From Butyriboletus loyo (taxonomy: Eukaryota > Basidiomycota > Agaricomycetes > Boletales > Boletaceae): 64,000 bases of DNA. The stretch's first letter is position 1, and each line of letters starts with the position of its first letter. The position numbers and the translations under genes are program-made. Below are positions 22,897 through 35,401 of this stretch, one piece after another. The DNA lies in contig JBBPSI010000033.1 of the NCBI GenBank assembly GCA_038093515.1, positions 108,717 to 172,716 on the forward strand, read 5' to 3'. The notes below the pieces were generated by a model that saw only the letters and a program-made list of their open reading frames with translations, did no database searches and was not told where the DNA came from.

Positions 22897-23822
22897 TTAT
22901 TTCCCTTCTGCACCGCGTTCCTGGCGACCGGACGGCCCCGCAGACACTTGCATCAGAGTGTTCATGTCGCGAGAATTTGCAATGGTATCAGTGAACTTAA
23001 CCAAGGCAGCGATGGTGGTATCCTCAGTTCCCGAAGCCTGTTGTTTGATTCTGGCCAACAACTGCTTTGTTGCCCACTCAAAGTAGGCTGACTTGTTCGT
23101 CTCCCAGGGTCTCTTTCCAGGGTCTGCCAAAGGTAACTGAGTCAATGCTGCAGTGGACTCTGGCGTGAGGGCTGGGAGAGATGAAACAGCTAAGAACATG
23201 TTTTCCAACTCGTCAGGGACTCGGCCAAGCTCGCGCAGTTGGGGTGATTGAAGGAATGACAACTGATTTTGTTGCTTTTCGCTTCCATGGGCCAGAACTG
23301 CAGACTGCCTGACCGACCGAGTCAACAAGCGCTTCAAGCGGCGTTGCTGTCACCAACGCGAGTAAACAGCGAGTCGAACGAAAACCGCCCTATTAGACTT
23401 ACCGCATCAATCTTTTTGCGCAGCTCATCAATCTCTGACATGAGCTCGATTTCTCTCTCCGGTGGATAGGTCAGATCAAGACCTTCTTGGTGGGGCACAA
23501 CAATAGGCAAATCGGCAGGGATGGCAAAGATATTGCGCAGGGACCAGGTTTCGAAGAAGTCAAAGGCGATGTCTGTATGATACTCTAGTAGTGTCTGAAA
23601 TGCGACGAGCCCTTGCTCGATTTCCTGTGTGCTGTCCCAATCTTGATCGATTCTTTGTCCGCGGTCAGTTGCCCAGCGGAACAGGAACTCCTCTAGACCA
23701 TCAACGGCATTGGTGATGGCTTCATTCGCAAAGTTGATAATGTCGTCGAGGAGAAGTTGAGGAGAAAACCGAACGATTTCGGGGAGTAAGACGGGAGGTA
23801 CGGTCGGTCCTTGCGCGCTCAT
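22897..23822 (-). CDS. MIS12: Kinetochore protein Mis12/Mtw1
   Basis: Two exons, 23822-23403 and 23346-22897, joined in phase 0 by a 56-bp intron, give 289 residues, close to yeast Mtw1. The N-terminal block LLPEIVRFSPQLLLDDIIN, then ANEAITNAVDGLEEFL, is characteristic of the Mis12 family head. Predicted helices and coiled coil (PPEREIELMSEIDELRKKIDA) follow, as in the family. Mis12 is a subunit of the four-protein MIND/Mis12 complex that links inner kinetochore CENP-C and CENP-T to KNL1 and Ndc80. The gene is divergent from HAT1 with only 132 bp between start codons, so the two share a short promoter region. Confidence 0.88.
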
Positions 23823-23954
23823 CGTGGATCACTACCAACCCCAACAAAATACGAGTACACAACGCGTCCGTTTGAACAAGTGCTACGGCCCCCGAGTTAC
23901 TGTCGTCTGAAACACCGACTCCATAGGATATTGATCTCGGTGCAATTTTCTACC

Positions 23955-25744
23955 ATGGCCAACGTTGGCTGGACCGTTGATTCCAACGAAGCCCTCGTGC
24001 TTTCCCTGGGTGAGTGGCAAGGAATCATTCGTCCGACGCGCTAGGAACTCGTATAACTGCAGTGCGTGCACAAGAAGACAAGAAAGTGCTTGGAGACAAC
24101 GAGTCCTTTGAGGGGTTCCATCCTACATTCACGTATCCCGTGAGAATGACTCTGAAAGTCGCCGAATGCGATATCCTGATAGGACTCCAAATAGATATAC
24201 GGGGAAGACGAAAAGATTTATGGTTATCAGGATCTTAAGATTGACGTATGGACGTTGCATCGTATCTTCTCCAACAACGTGGTTAACATGGGCATACTAG
24301 TTCCGTTTCGCATCCGGATCACTGGCGCAATTTTTGTCAGTTCGCTATGCAGGAAAACTCCCTTCATCGGCAACAGTGGATGATGTAGAGGGTGTCCTGA
24401 ACTCGTTCATTTCTCCGGGTACGTACTTTCCTTGACGATGCGCGATCAGAATATTCACAAGGCTATGCAGGATATGAAACGGATGAAGAAGCATTTCTTG
24501 CTCGTGTCGAGAAGGACGCAACATCATTTCGCCCTATCGGAAACCGCATCCATTCGTATACGCGTCCTGCACCAAGCGCGTCCTCAGATGAGAGCAATGT
24601 AGAGTATGAAGTGTACCATGTAAGGTCCAGCCGTGCCTCATTCTGCTTAGGTGACTAAATGTTACAGGCTACCTTTGAAGACTCTGGTTTCAGGGAATAT
24701 CACAGGAGGATGCAGATATTTATACTGCTATATATCGAGGCCGGTTCGTATATCAACGAAGAGGAGGGTGACTGGGAATTCGTAGTGCTGTCAGTAGCCT
24801 GTTCCTTTTCTCGGCTTCCTGGACGTTCGTGATCACACCTGCAGGTTCGAGAAGCGGAAGCGGAGGGACGGAACTGCGACGTATCATTTTGTGGGTTATT
24901 CGTCATTGTACAACTTTTACTGTTTCCCAGAAAAGGTAAGGTTGCGATTGAGGTAAGTCTATTGATACTCCCCTCGCCCCTCGCCCACTCATCCACGAAA
25001 AGCCAATTTGTCATCCTTCCGCCGTACCAGAGGCAAGGTCATGGATGTGAGTGACTGTCCAATCAAGGTACTTTTGTACACCGACCCCCTCTGTAGCCGA
25101 GCTGTACACCGCGATCTACAATTTCGTCAGGTCACGCCCCGACGTATCTGAACTGACTGTGGAAGACCCAGCTGAGGCCTTTGAGGATTTGAGGGATCGT
25201 GACGACCTTCGGATGCTTCTTACGAACAGGCAATTCATGAATGAAGGCTTTGGGGCTCAAAGTGCGACGGCTTCGCACGGAGGAGGCCGCGTCCAAAAAG
25301 TACGGTCTCATTTACGGTCCACACCTGGGGGTACGAAGAGCCGAGGAAAGATGGGACCACCTGTGGACAGAGCGTGGTCAGAAAGGTGGCGCAAAGACCT
25401 TAAGATCGCGGGCGTGAGCACGTTCCTCGCTCCTTCACGGATCTCTGACCAACCCTGCCTGTAGCGACAATTCCATCGGCTCGTGGAGATGCTCGTCATG
25501 TTGCACCTTGACCCCACGGATGTGCAGAGCGCGAGGGCGTTCCGACTGCAAGTCAAAGAACGGCTTTACCGCTTTAACTTCGTGAGTGAACAACCGGCCG
25601 CGCAGTGCGTGACATACTTAAGCGCTGATTAATCTCTAGGAAATTCTGGCTCAGATGGAAAAGGAGGAACGACTACAAAAATTAGAAGAGACTTTCCAAA
25701 GTGTCCAAGAAGACTATAAAAGGCTGTTAGGTATGGTCCGATGA
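23955..25744 (+). CDS. HAT1: Histone acetyltransferase type B catalytic subunit
   Basis: Eleven short exons: 23955-24009, 24063-24139, 24195-24245, 24301-24418, 24471-24619, 24668-24789, 24845-24952, 25003-25046, 25097-25413, 25465-25581, 25640-25744. All phases agree and give 420 residues. It acetylates newly made histone H4 at Lys5 and Lys12 before chromatin assembly, with an RbAp48-like partner. Landmarks are the N-terminal WTVDSNEALVLSL, FHPTFTYP, IYGEDEKIYGYQDLKI, the acetyl-CoA loop QRQGHG at 236-241, and TVEDPAEAFEDLRD with the presumed catalytic Glu264. A helical C-terminal domain (LQVKERLYRFNFEIL) follows. A Gly/Ser/Lys-rich insert at about 290-320 is longer than in most relatives. 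Confidence 0.93.
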
Positions 25745-25917
25745 GGAACAAATGGAACAACTTTGTGATGCCCAACCTGTGTGGTCAATGTGTCTGAGGG
25801 AACGAACTTAATGATACAATAAATAATATACGGAAAGCACAGCAACGGTAGTAGATACACAAGAGCTAACATGTCAGAAACCGAAACACTCAGTCACACC
25901 CCGGAGAGCATGCAAGA

Positions 25918-28900
25918 TCATGAAAAGTGGAAGATTCCAACCGTGTTGCCAAAACCAGCTACACCTAGAGAATTGAACACCTGGAACGCTACGATGCGTG
26001 TGAATGGTAAACGGGGATAGTCCTCATTGGCGGGGCGGACCGTTTCCGACGAAGGGGTTGATGAGGATGAGAGGCGACGGTCGTCGGATAGAGATGACAT
26101 CGTAGAGCCTCGCAGGACGGAGGTGGAAAGTTCGTAGGACCAGCATTCCCATCGATCCAGAGCTGCACTCGTCAACCCTGGGCAACGCATCGTCGAGGAT
26201 GGACAAGAAGGAGAAGTGGTAGGTTTGTTCCCGCCTCGTGAACGAGATATGCGTCGTATACCTACAATCCTGCCTCCCACGATATCCCATCCACCTCGCT
26301 CGCAAGTTGCTTCACCAGCTTTGACCACGGTGACATCTGTCCGAGTTGACGGCCGGTCAAGAGGACCAAGGGCATAGCCCACCTCACCCTCGTCTACTGG
26401 AATGAGTGTTTCAGATGAACGGCGCAACAATTCTTTCTCAGATGTCCTCCGAGAAAGTATTCCATGTCCAGAAACAGGGAACGAAGAGATATCCGAGTCG
26501 GACGAAGTGCTCGCAGATGAGAGTCTCCTGAGAAATGAGGATGAGGAAGCGGCACTACTGCTTCGCGAGCGCCGCCCTAAGCTAAGAATGGCACCTGCTT
26601 CTGGTGTACTTCCTGGACATGAACAATGTCTCGACTGAGAGGGGAAATACACTCGATAAAAAATGATAGTAGGGCCAATGGAAAGGGCAACCACCAAACT
26701 ATCAACAGGGAGTTCTCCACAAAGGCGACAGGCCTCCAGGCAGATGGGCGAAAGTCGTAATTGATCGACCGTTCCATGCGGTTCGTCCATGACCAACAGG
26801 CATTCGGAAGAAGCGATGTCCCATAACGAGACCACACCGGCGTCTGAGACTACACCGATGATGGTCTGTTCATTGTCCGCCAATTTGACTCGGCAGGCAT
26901 AGACCCTTGCAACGCAGTCAATCGGGTTACCAGCAAGTAGATTGTACCGAATGTGCGGCGTTTCTGGGATCTCGACGACTTCTGCGACTTCTACAGAACC
27001 GTCGTCGAGGGAGAAAGCTACAAGTGGGCAGCCCGTGGGGTGCACTGATATGATATTGGCTCGAACCACAGCTGAAGATGAAACCGGTTTGATGGGATGT
27101 GAGGAGGGATGAGGCACGAATGTCCACTGCATGACGGTCCCGTTTCCGTAACATACAAGAACGGTAGGGGGGTCGCGTAGATGTGAATTTGGGCCAGCTT
27201 TCTGTTTGAGGGCGACCGAAGATGGACGAGAAAAATGAATCTCCGTCACTCCCGAAATGTTGTCCAAAAGTACCAATGGTTTGCAGGGTACGACATCCTT
27301 CCCGGAAATGGCACAAACATCAACAGTTCCCGAAACAGTCCCGAACGCGAGAAAACCACCACTGTCGTCTAGCGCGAGCGCTGAGATCGTTTCCGTGACA
27401 GACGGATTGTACGATCTGATGACTACTCGGTCTGGGTCCGTGATACGCCAAAAGCTTACTTCGTTCTGTAGACCCACTGCCGCGATAGCTTGTCTATTTT
27501 TGCTCGCGGCTAACAGTTCCACGTCCGTAGCAAAACCACGTGGCAACGTCGAGAAAAAGATGTGGTCGCCCAAAGCAGTTTGAGTTTGGCTCGATACTGC
27601 CTTTCCGTCATCTCGGTTGCGCTGAGCTTCCAAGAGCTCAGCATTCTTCAGGAGGTAGAGCAACAACGCGTAAAGAGGAAGGATCGTCAATGTCATGGGA
27701 ACCAGGAGAATTTTGAGGAGCCAAGACATGATATCTAATGTTGATGTTGAAGACCGAAGGCTTTGTTGAACGCTCTGACTGACTGTGCCAGCTGGTTGAA
27801 AAGCGACAATGGTGGGTACCTCTATTCGCAAATGCACTACAGAATGCTCTTCAGGATTGAGAACCTTCCATAATCGCCAAGATGGATCTTGAGTTTGATT
27901 GAGTGGCTGCTTGGTAAACATCGGGAAGGGGGAAGAAAAAGCAACGCTAAGGTCGGCATCATCATACACACTTGGGCGGGTGAGTACATAGAGCGTAGTA
28001 GTGGTTGCCAGGAGCTGATGTGAGGTGGTGAGAATTCATAATAGAAGATCTGAGGTGAAGAGGGCTCACGAGCAAAAGACTGATATGTTTGTTAGCACGG
28101 CCCTTGAGCATGACTTTGAGATGATAAGAAAGACGCTGTTGCCAGGAAGCGGGTGTTGGAGATGTTTCCTGTTGTGTAGCAGCCACGACTGGGGTCAAGC
28201 TCGGGTTTTGTCTTATAAGCTCGTCCAACTTTGCGTAAATTGTCAGAGAACCAACAACATGAACGCTGGCAAGATTACTGACCTCCAATCGCTGGATATC
28301 AATTGAAAGTACAGCCAAGAAAAATGTATGGGCTAGGAACCAGTGAGCTACGAGTACCACTACCGCAAATGTGCAGAACTGGCTGATGGCGCCAGTGGAG
28401 CACCGCGCGATGGCTCCTAGCACGCTATTGTAACCTACAACCTTGAGAGTGTTGGATAATCCGGCGCGGCTCAAGCCTTCTGCTATCCTCTCTTTAACAG
28501 GAAGGGTGACGGACGTCCTCGTGACTGCATCGACCTGTGGAAAGGGAAGATGAGCCAGATGACTCCAACGACAACCCTGTTTCAATACCAGATTGAACAT
28601 GTTCTCCGCTCCAACAAAGATGATAACAATAGGTAGCAGACTCCTAGCATCTTGCAATAAGCAAATAGCACACGTCGAGAAATAAGTTGAACGTACCAGG
28701 GGACCATGGTAACTTTGAAGCGCATTAGTGAACAGACACTCAGGCTAGTAATAGTACTAGCAGCAATCTCGAAGAGGGCCGTGAAGGTCAAGCCGATTCT
28801 AGTGTGGACTCCGTTCATGCGCTTCATGGACCTCCTGACATACGCAAAAAATATTCCATATGCAAGATAAACGAACGAAGAAATGGATGAGAAACCTTGC

Positions 28901-29866
28901 TTCTTGGAAAGCCCATGATCATACTAACAGACATCAAGGCGTGTCTTTAACAAGGAAGGAAGTTGGACTGACCTCGAGGGCGATGAGAGTCGGCTCGATT
29001 GTCTCGGTAAAGGCGTCATTGCCCTGAGTGAGGTTTTTTAAGATATCGAGCCAGTTATCGTGACTAGCTTTGTCCAAACAGTCAGATTCGGGGAAAACGA
29101 ATGTATGCACGAGAAATTTTGCTGAGTCGATGTTCGCCGCGCTTCTCTCGAGGGTCCGTCCTGCGAGAACCATCTGAGGTGTGATAGGAATTCCAGCCAC
29201 GGAAATAGCGTCATAATTCTTGAGAGTGCTCGGGATATTTATATCCGATCGAAGACGTGCTTCATCGCGATCCCAAAACGCAAGAGGGCTGAATACAAGA
29301 CAGTCACTTGTACCTGACTCAAGACAAGGCACCCCCTGTGACTTGACACGCTCTAATATTCGTCGTTCAAGTTGCAAAGCAGACACTAGCGTTTGGCTGG
29401 TCAAAGCACCAGCGTCGTCAGTGGCGTTGCTGTGTACCAGAATGCGTTCCACTCGAAGGGTGCGGTCGGAGCCGCAGCGTGCGCGGATCAGCTCATCGTC
29501 GAGCGTCTGAATGTTAGGTTGACCATGCCAAAAGTCCTGGAGGTCTCGAAGGGCATCACTGCCGAAAGCGACGTAGTCGGCAAGAAATGAATCGACAATA
29601 TTTGAGGTGGACGCAAGACGCGAATAGGATGGTGTGGACGAGTAAATGGCCAGCGCAGGATATGACAGAGATGTGATGACCACCGCGGACACGAGAATAA
29701 GACGAATCTGATGAGTTGCGCAATGTCTGTTCCTCTGTTAGGAAATCTGGCACTGGCAAGCATGCACGGTGAGCTGGACATACATTCCGAAAGACCGCAA
29801 AAATGTGTCTGCCAATGTCCGTATCCGTTGACAGGCAATGGCGGTGGACGAGAACAAGCCTGCCAT
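25918..29866 (-). CDS. SCP1: SREBP cleavage-activating protein (sterol sensor)
   Basis: Seven exons: 29866-29784, 29726-28973, 28923-28697, 28643-28589, 28534-28283, 28228-28070, 28014-25918; all phases agree and give 1,208 residues. SCAP escorts SREBP from ER to Golgi when sterols (or oxygen) fall. The N-terminus (SFGIHCATHQIR, then a membrane span ILVSAVVITSLSYPALAI) and the luminal loop match SCAP. The sterol-sensing domain spans about 285-457 and includes FVGAENMFNLV, VKERIAEGLS and LSIDIQRLE. The C-terminal half is a WD-repeat region (about 655-960, with NEVSFWRI and VVSLWDI) followed by a Ser-rich insert and a final VFNSLGVAGFGNTVGIF. Start chosen because it alone gives the conserved N-terminus in phase. 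Patched and NPC1 share the SSD but lack the WD domain. Confidence 0.88.
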
Positions 29867-29981
29867 GTGCAAATAAGGTGTTCGACGGCTGTTCAAGTTG
29901 GTGAGAGCATGCTATGGTTGTGGTTGACCGTCACAAGCTTAACTACCGGTTGGACATGACTCCTTAATGTATACTCTGCGC

Positions 29982-29991
29982 ATCACGTGAT
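29982..29991. promoter_or_regulatory. Palindromic E-box ATCACGTGAT upstream of SCAP
   Basis: A perfect 10-bp palindrome 116 bp upstream of the SCAP start codon, in the gap between SCAP and the aldehyde dehydrogenase 3' end. SREBP-type bHLH proteins are known to bind both sterol elements and E-boxes of this form. The site is therefore a candidate for feedback control of SCAP, but E-boxes are short and also bind other factors. Confidence 0.35.
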
Positions 29992-30292
29992 GCCACTTAA
30001 CCGACTATCTCTTCAAAGTACTCTTTGTCCTGCTTATTTCACCCCAGAGGTGCAAAATCTGAATCCATAGGATAGAGAGAGATAAAATATCAGACATGTG
30101 GTATATCGTTGTCCCCCAACCATGCTTTCAATTCGACCTTCAACTACCCTCCCAAAAATCCCACGTCTGAATCATTCTCATCTCCGCGAAGCTTGCGAAA
30201 GTTGTACCAGGCCGTGGAATCGCGTACGGTAGCTATCTGCGTAAAGCAGGATGACAAGCCCACTGACAAAGTCCCTGAACAACCGGACCGTG

Positions 30293-32719
30293 TCAGAATC
30301 GATTCTGACAAGTAATAGAAAATCCGAACCAGCTTCGCACTAATGAGCGGATGGGATAATCAAGAACCTTCGGAATGGATGTCTGAATGAGAGATGGCCA
30401 TCTGTCCATCACGATTGCCTTTGCATTCGTAAGAGCGCGAAGACCCTCGGGACCACCTGCCCTAGACAGTCAGAAATGCTACCCCATCCACACAGATTGC
30501 ACCGACTCACCAAAGCGCCCATAACCACTCCCTTTCGTGCCCCCGAATGGAAGATCCTGGCTGTAAAGCAAAATTCATCTAAATGCCAATTTGAAACGAC
30601 GGTTCGTCGACGTACTTCAACTGTGCATAATCATCAGAAACATTGATCGGTAATCAGTGATTGAAACTCACGTAGAACACTCCGAAATCGTTGATGGAGA
30701 CCATTCCACATTCCAACTCTCGAGCAACTTCTAAGCAGAGGTCTTGGTGTGGTCCGAAAACACTGGCTCCAAGACCGTATTTGGTACCGTTAGCGATCTT
30801 GATTGCTTCTTCAATATCATCATAGCGGATAAGCAAGGCAATTGGCGCAAATACTGAGTCAATTGTTAGTGTGGGGAATACACTCGAGCGATGAGCTCAC
30901 GTTCTGTTTGCGCAATATTTGACTTGGGGTCGACATCACCGAGTACCGTTGCCGTAAAGTACGCGTTGCCAGCTGAAGAAGGATGGAGATACGTCTTCCC
31001 ACCAACATCCATTTGAGCACCTGCTTCGTGAGCTTCGAAAATCAAGTTTTCGAGTGCGTCGAAGCGGTCATTCGTAATCATGCATCCGCAATCGACCGTA
31101 TTGATGAATCCTTCTCTCGATGGTGCCAAAACGGAACCAACGCGCAACTTTTTGGCTCGCTCCGTCAAAATTTCGTAGAGTTCGTCATACTGCTGAGAGT
31201 GTACGATCAAGCGCTCAATACCGATGCAATTCTGACCAGCATTTTGGCTGACGAGGATCAAAAGAGAGATTAACGGGGCACAAGCGATCGAACTCACAAA
31301 ATGCCACGCATCCAGATACTTGCCCACTTCTGGATGTCTGTGTCAGGGAGAATGATAGCCGGATCTTTGCCACCCAATTCTAGCGTTACAGGGGTAAGAT
31401 GTTCTGTTGCAGCCATAGCTACCTAAAGTCCCATGAGCAATTTATCAAAGACATGTTCAGGCCTCAGTACCTTGCGTCCGATCTCTTCCGAACCGATGAA
31501 CGTGATGTGTTTGATGAATGGTGACTTGGTCAGTATCTCCGCTTTGTCGGGCCAGCAACAAACTGTCTAGAAACATACTCAGAAACGCCCGGCGAAGCGG
31601 AGAGATTTACCGACCTGCACTATATCAGCATCATGACCACAGGCCTCAAGTGCCTTATGTATTGCCCCGACAAACCAGTCGGTAGACCATACTACGTGTT
31701 CAGAACACTTCAGCACAATAGCATTACCGGCAAAGATGGACGCGATGATTGGTGACCAAGCATTGTGAAGTGCTGCAGGCCTGTATAAGAAAATACGCTG
31801 CTTAGAATGCGAAACGACTCACGGTAGTTCCAAGACACGATGGCACAAACCACACCCTTTGGCTCATAAAAGACTTGGGACTTCTTGTAACTCAGCACCA
31901 AATTTGAATATCTCGTCTCGGTCCGTAAAGCACGCTCTCCGTGGTTAATCAGCCACTCCAGTTTCGAACATGTCGTCAGAACTTCGCCGAGGGCAGCATC
32001 AACGACTAGAACAAACTAGTTCATTCCTTTATCCCTACTTGAAGCGTACTGGGCTTACGAGTCTTTCCAGTATCACGGCACGCGACTCTCGCGCAAGCTT
32101 CCTGATTTTCAACGAGCCACTTGAGCAGACTCCGCATCACCCTGCGTCGCTGAACAAAAGTGGTTTCTGCCCATGAAACTTGTGCGTGGTTGGCTCGTTG
32201 TATCTTCGCATGAATTTCACGCTCATTGTCCGCTATGACTGTCTTGATATGTAACGTGTTCGCGGGGTCATAACAGGTGATGTAATCTCTACCACCCATA
32301 AAGTGATGAGGGAGAAGATCAGGCTCGGTGAGATGCGACTTGAGGTTTGCGTTATGAATCCTCAGAGATTCCCATTGAGGGTCTGCAGCCTGAAAGGATA
32401 TCAGACAAATGGCATAGAACGAGAGTAGACCACATACTTCGGGCACATTGTGTCTGAAAGGCACGGCACTGTTGTGCGTCTTCTGGTAACGATCGAAGAC
32501 TAGCCAAATACCGAAGGCCGAGAACACCGTTAGAAGGTATAGGACCTCAAGTACACTAGCCTTTGGATCATTTTCGAGCCATAAGTTGAGGGTGCGGAGT
32601 GGATGAAAGATGGCATAGAGAAATGAGGGCATTGCTGTTGCTCGCGCACTCAGCACGGATAGGTTGTTGGCGAAATCAAGCAGCTGAGGGACAACTTGAA
32701 CTTGAACTGAACGCGTCAA
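30293..32719 (-). CDS. MSC7: Aldehyde dehydrogenase, Msc7 type
   Basis: Eleven exons: 32719-32438, 32389-32059, 32005-31823, 31772-31615, 31566-31471, 31422-31298, 31247-30901, 30853-30672, 30620-30616 (5 nt), 30560-30511, 30456-30293; phases agree and give 640 residues. It oxidises aldehydes with NAD(P)+. An N-terminal hydrophobic segment ([19 protein letters not shown]) suggests membrane anchoring, as in the yeast Msc7 family. Family landmarks are [29 protein letters not shown] with Glu365, AGQNCIG with the catalytic Cys399, and [15 protein letters not shown]. The alternative start at residue 30 (MPSFLYA, 32632) is also plausible. The physiological substrate is unknown. Confidence 0.9.
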
Positions 32720-33498
32720 AAATTCCTCGTAACGCGACCACGTGACTATTTTGGGAGTCGCGGCTCAAACTTCATTCACTTCGCGAAAATCGAAGACACA
32801 CGACATTTCGTGTATTCATATTCAACTGATAGACCATATCATTCAAGATACATATCATACACCCAAGAGGGAAGGATGTCGCGAAATGAACCTAGTTGTC
32901 AAGGACTGCGGGAAGGATTCAGTTTGTTCCTTATCATCTTGACAGCTAACTTTGACCTACTCTCTAGGATGCCCCAAGTGGGGCTCCTGAATGTGACGAA
33001 CAAAAATTTTGCGACGGATCCGTTTGACACACCCTTTCCAAAGACAGTCGATCTTCTCAGCCTCCCCTATTTTCCTGATACCATGCACATCCCTGAAATG
33101 TGTAGGGACAGTGTTGCATGATATTTTGGCATGACAAATTGCAGAGGTCTCTGCACTAATCCATCCACAATGTGCTGTTTCCATGCATGAATGGTTCTGT
33201 GCTGCAGGAGTTTCCACCTGTCATGCATGATCAGTAAATGTAGTACTACAACAGAGGTAGAAGTACCCTGTTTACATCATAAACCTTGTCACTGGAATCA
33301 TCATCTTCCTGGATGATATTGTTTGCCTGTGAAGTGCTCAAGGACATGGTCACATGGAAAAAGTATTGTAGATACACACTTGAGAAACTGGTGCACTAGC
33401 TGGGGCTCAGTTAGAAGTTGCATACATTGAATCCAGTGTGTAACACAATTCAGATTGGTATTGAGTAGTCATGAGTTAAGGAAGTAAGAAACAGTTTC
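32720..33498. other. Boundary zone with a retroelement remnant
   Basis: The host gene space ends here. A plus-strand frame around 33285-33450 reads IIIFLDDIVCL followed by stops and a recognisable continuation of a reverse-transcriptase palm (the xLDDI core). It looks like a heavily decayed Gypsy pol fragment. Nothing else is recognisable, and the DNA is poor in CpG. Confidence 0.35.
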
Positions 33499-33983
33499 TG
33501 TTACGATCTCTGGAGTAAATCCAAACAAAGTCACATGAAGTTCCACTAGGATTTCAGGACTACACAAAGTCCTGGCAGAGTTTATAGATTGTAGCAAAGT
33601 ACCTTAGTCCCTCAACTGTTTCCAGCAAACAAGACAAGTGGTTAAAGCTGAGGGATCTCAGCCCAAACCACAAGCCTTTATATATTGTACAGAATGGCAC
33701 ACAGACCAAGCTGTGCATGTGATAAACTACTATACATGGTTAGACTTAAGAAGCCAATGGTGATCAAAAAGAAGAGAAGTAAACAGAGGTCAAGTACATG
33801 AGGTATGATGTCATAGTCTAGACTTGATGATGTCATGGGCCGGTCTGGACCATTACATCATAGGCTCTGTCTAGATTCTGATCACATGTACAATCTCATG
33901 ATCATGTGTTCTGAGTCACATGACCTTTGAAAGTGAAAGGAGAAGTCCGAAAGCATGGAAATAATATAGTAATACATATAACA
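33499..33983 (-). mobile_element. Solo LTR related to LTR-A
   Basis: A 485-bp sequence beginning TGTTACGATC and ending ATATAACA, flanked by perfect 5-bp duplications GTTTC (33494-33498 and 33984-33988). Its order of sub-motifs matches reversed LTR-A (36182-36679). It is decayed: the paired TGACGTCA sites of LTR-A appear here as TGATGTCA or ACATCA forms, consistent with CpG loss. No internal sequence remains, so it is a recombinational solo LTR. Confidence 0.8.
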
Positions 33984-34295
33984 GTTTCTCAGTGCAGAAC
34001 AAATCAATCAATCAATGTTATCTTATAGTTGAAGGACAGTGCTCCAAGCTCCAGGCATGATGTTGGACAGCAGAACAGGGAGGGCAGAGGGACATCCAAA
34101 CATGAAGAAGTCTGGAGAGTGGGTTCATTTTTTCAACTCCAAAGAGATGAGGCATGAGAGATTGGAAGCTGACCTTGTGGGAGAGATTAGCCTCATCATC
34201 ATTGATGAGTGCCACTAGAAGAAGGTAGAGTTACCAAAATTTGCTCTGATGAAATCATAACCACACACCTTAACAAGTTGATATTGTATACTTTG
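33984..34295. other. No gene recognised
   Basis: About 310 bp between two LTRs with no coding signal that I can support; probably old transposon-derived sequence. Confidence 0.4.
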
Positions 34296-34419
34296 TGTTA
34301 CACTTGTGGCGCTAACAACTTGGAACTCTAGGCAGCACTCTTGAGTAGCTGCAGGACTCTTGGAAGGTGGTCTCAGACTATGTCTTGGTGCTGGCACTAA
34401 GAGTCTGGAGAAGAGCTAG

Positions 34420-35240
34420 TGTTACAGTTTTACCCCTAAGCGTACCCCGCCACTCGTTTTCCCACGCTCACGCGTCCCCGCCGCCCCCGCCGTCTCGCGA
34501 TGCCGCCCATCGCCCGCTCCCTAGTCGCCTAGTGGACGTTATCCACTTCCCCGGTTGCTCCTGCGAGTCTCTGTGCCGTTGCACGAGATAGCCCCTGTCT
34601 TCTCGCCCCGTCGGGCCGGACCTTCAGCTGAGCTGTCGCGTCCCTCTTTATTTGACCAATGACATTTCTTACATCACGTGACTAGCACGTGACTAGATTA
34701 CGACGCGTCAGTACCTTCGCGTCGAGACCCGTATCCAAGGGCTCCGCCGTTCGCGCACCCTTCGCCCTGTGGGGCTCGCCTCATGGACATCGTCGCTTCG
34801 ACTTCAGCTCTTCCTATTCGCTGACGATGTCGCCATCTTGCTCGGAGCATAGCTCCCTCGTTACCGGCACTTTGCCGCTTCTTTCTTTCGCCGCTATGAC
34901 TCGGACGGACTCATAGCCCTTTACCCTCGCTGCCACGCACAGCTCGGTCTGTGCACGATACCTAGCAGTATATATGCTCGTACTTAGAGTAGTACGATTT
35001 CTCTAGCTAATTCTACGCATCTACCAAGTGCATAGTAATCTAGCATTATACCCATCTCTTGCCGATAAAGCCGATAAGAGCCTGCTCGATCTCGTCTGGT
35101 CGCCACCACACAAGATCTCGCCGACACTTGCTTTGCAAGACACCCGATAGCGTCGTTCACGCGAGTCGGCACTTTCCTTATTAGGCTCGAGCCCCTAGTC
35201 AAGTGCTCGCTGCTAGTTATTGTGCGCTATCAGCGTAACA
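34420..35240 (+). mobile_element. Solo LTR-B, copy 1
   Basis: 821 bp, TGTTACAGTTTTACCCC at the left and CAGCGTAACA at the right, with target-site duplication GCTAG (34415-34419, 35241-35245). It contains two CACGTG E-boxes 12 bp apart (34675-34680, 34687-34692), a TATA-like tract near 34968 and the sequence AGCTAATTCT downstream of it. No internal genes, so it is a solo LTR of the element B family. Confidence 0.88.
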
Positions 35241-35401
35241 GCTAGCTGCTAGCAATGAATTGTGTAGAACTAGATAGGGTACATGGGTGAAAGTGCTAGG
35301 TATTTATACTAGTGAACCCTGTGCACAGACCATGCCACATCAGGTAGTAGGGGTCACTATGAGTCAGAATGAGTTGTGGTGGGTCAAGGGGAGGAAGTAG
35401 A

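Noticed and set aside
34689..34916. A 75-codon open frame (MTRLRRVSTF...) that recurs in several LTR-B copies
   Set aside because: It lies within the LTR across the E-box and promoter region, is broken or shifted in other copies, and has no protein motif. Its recurrence is explained by the L​TR being repeated.
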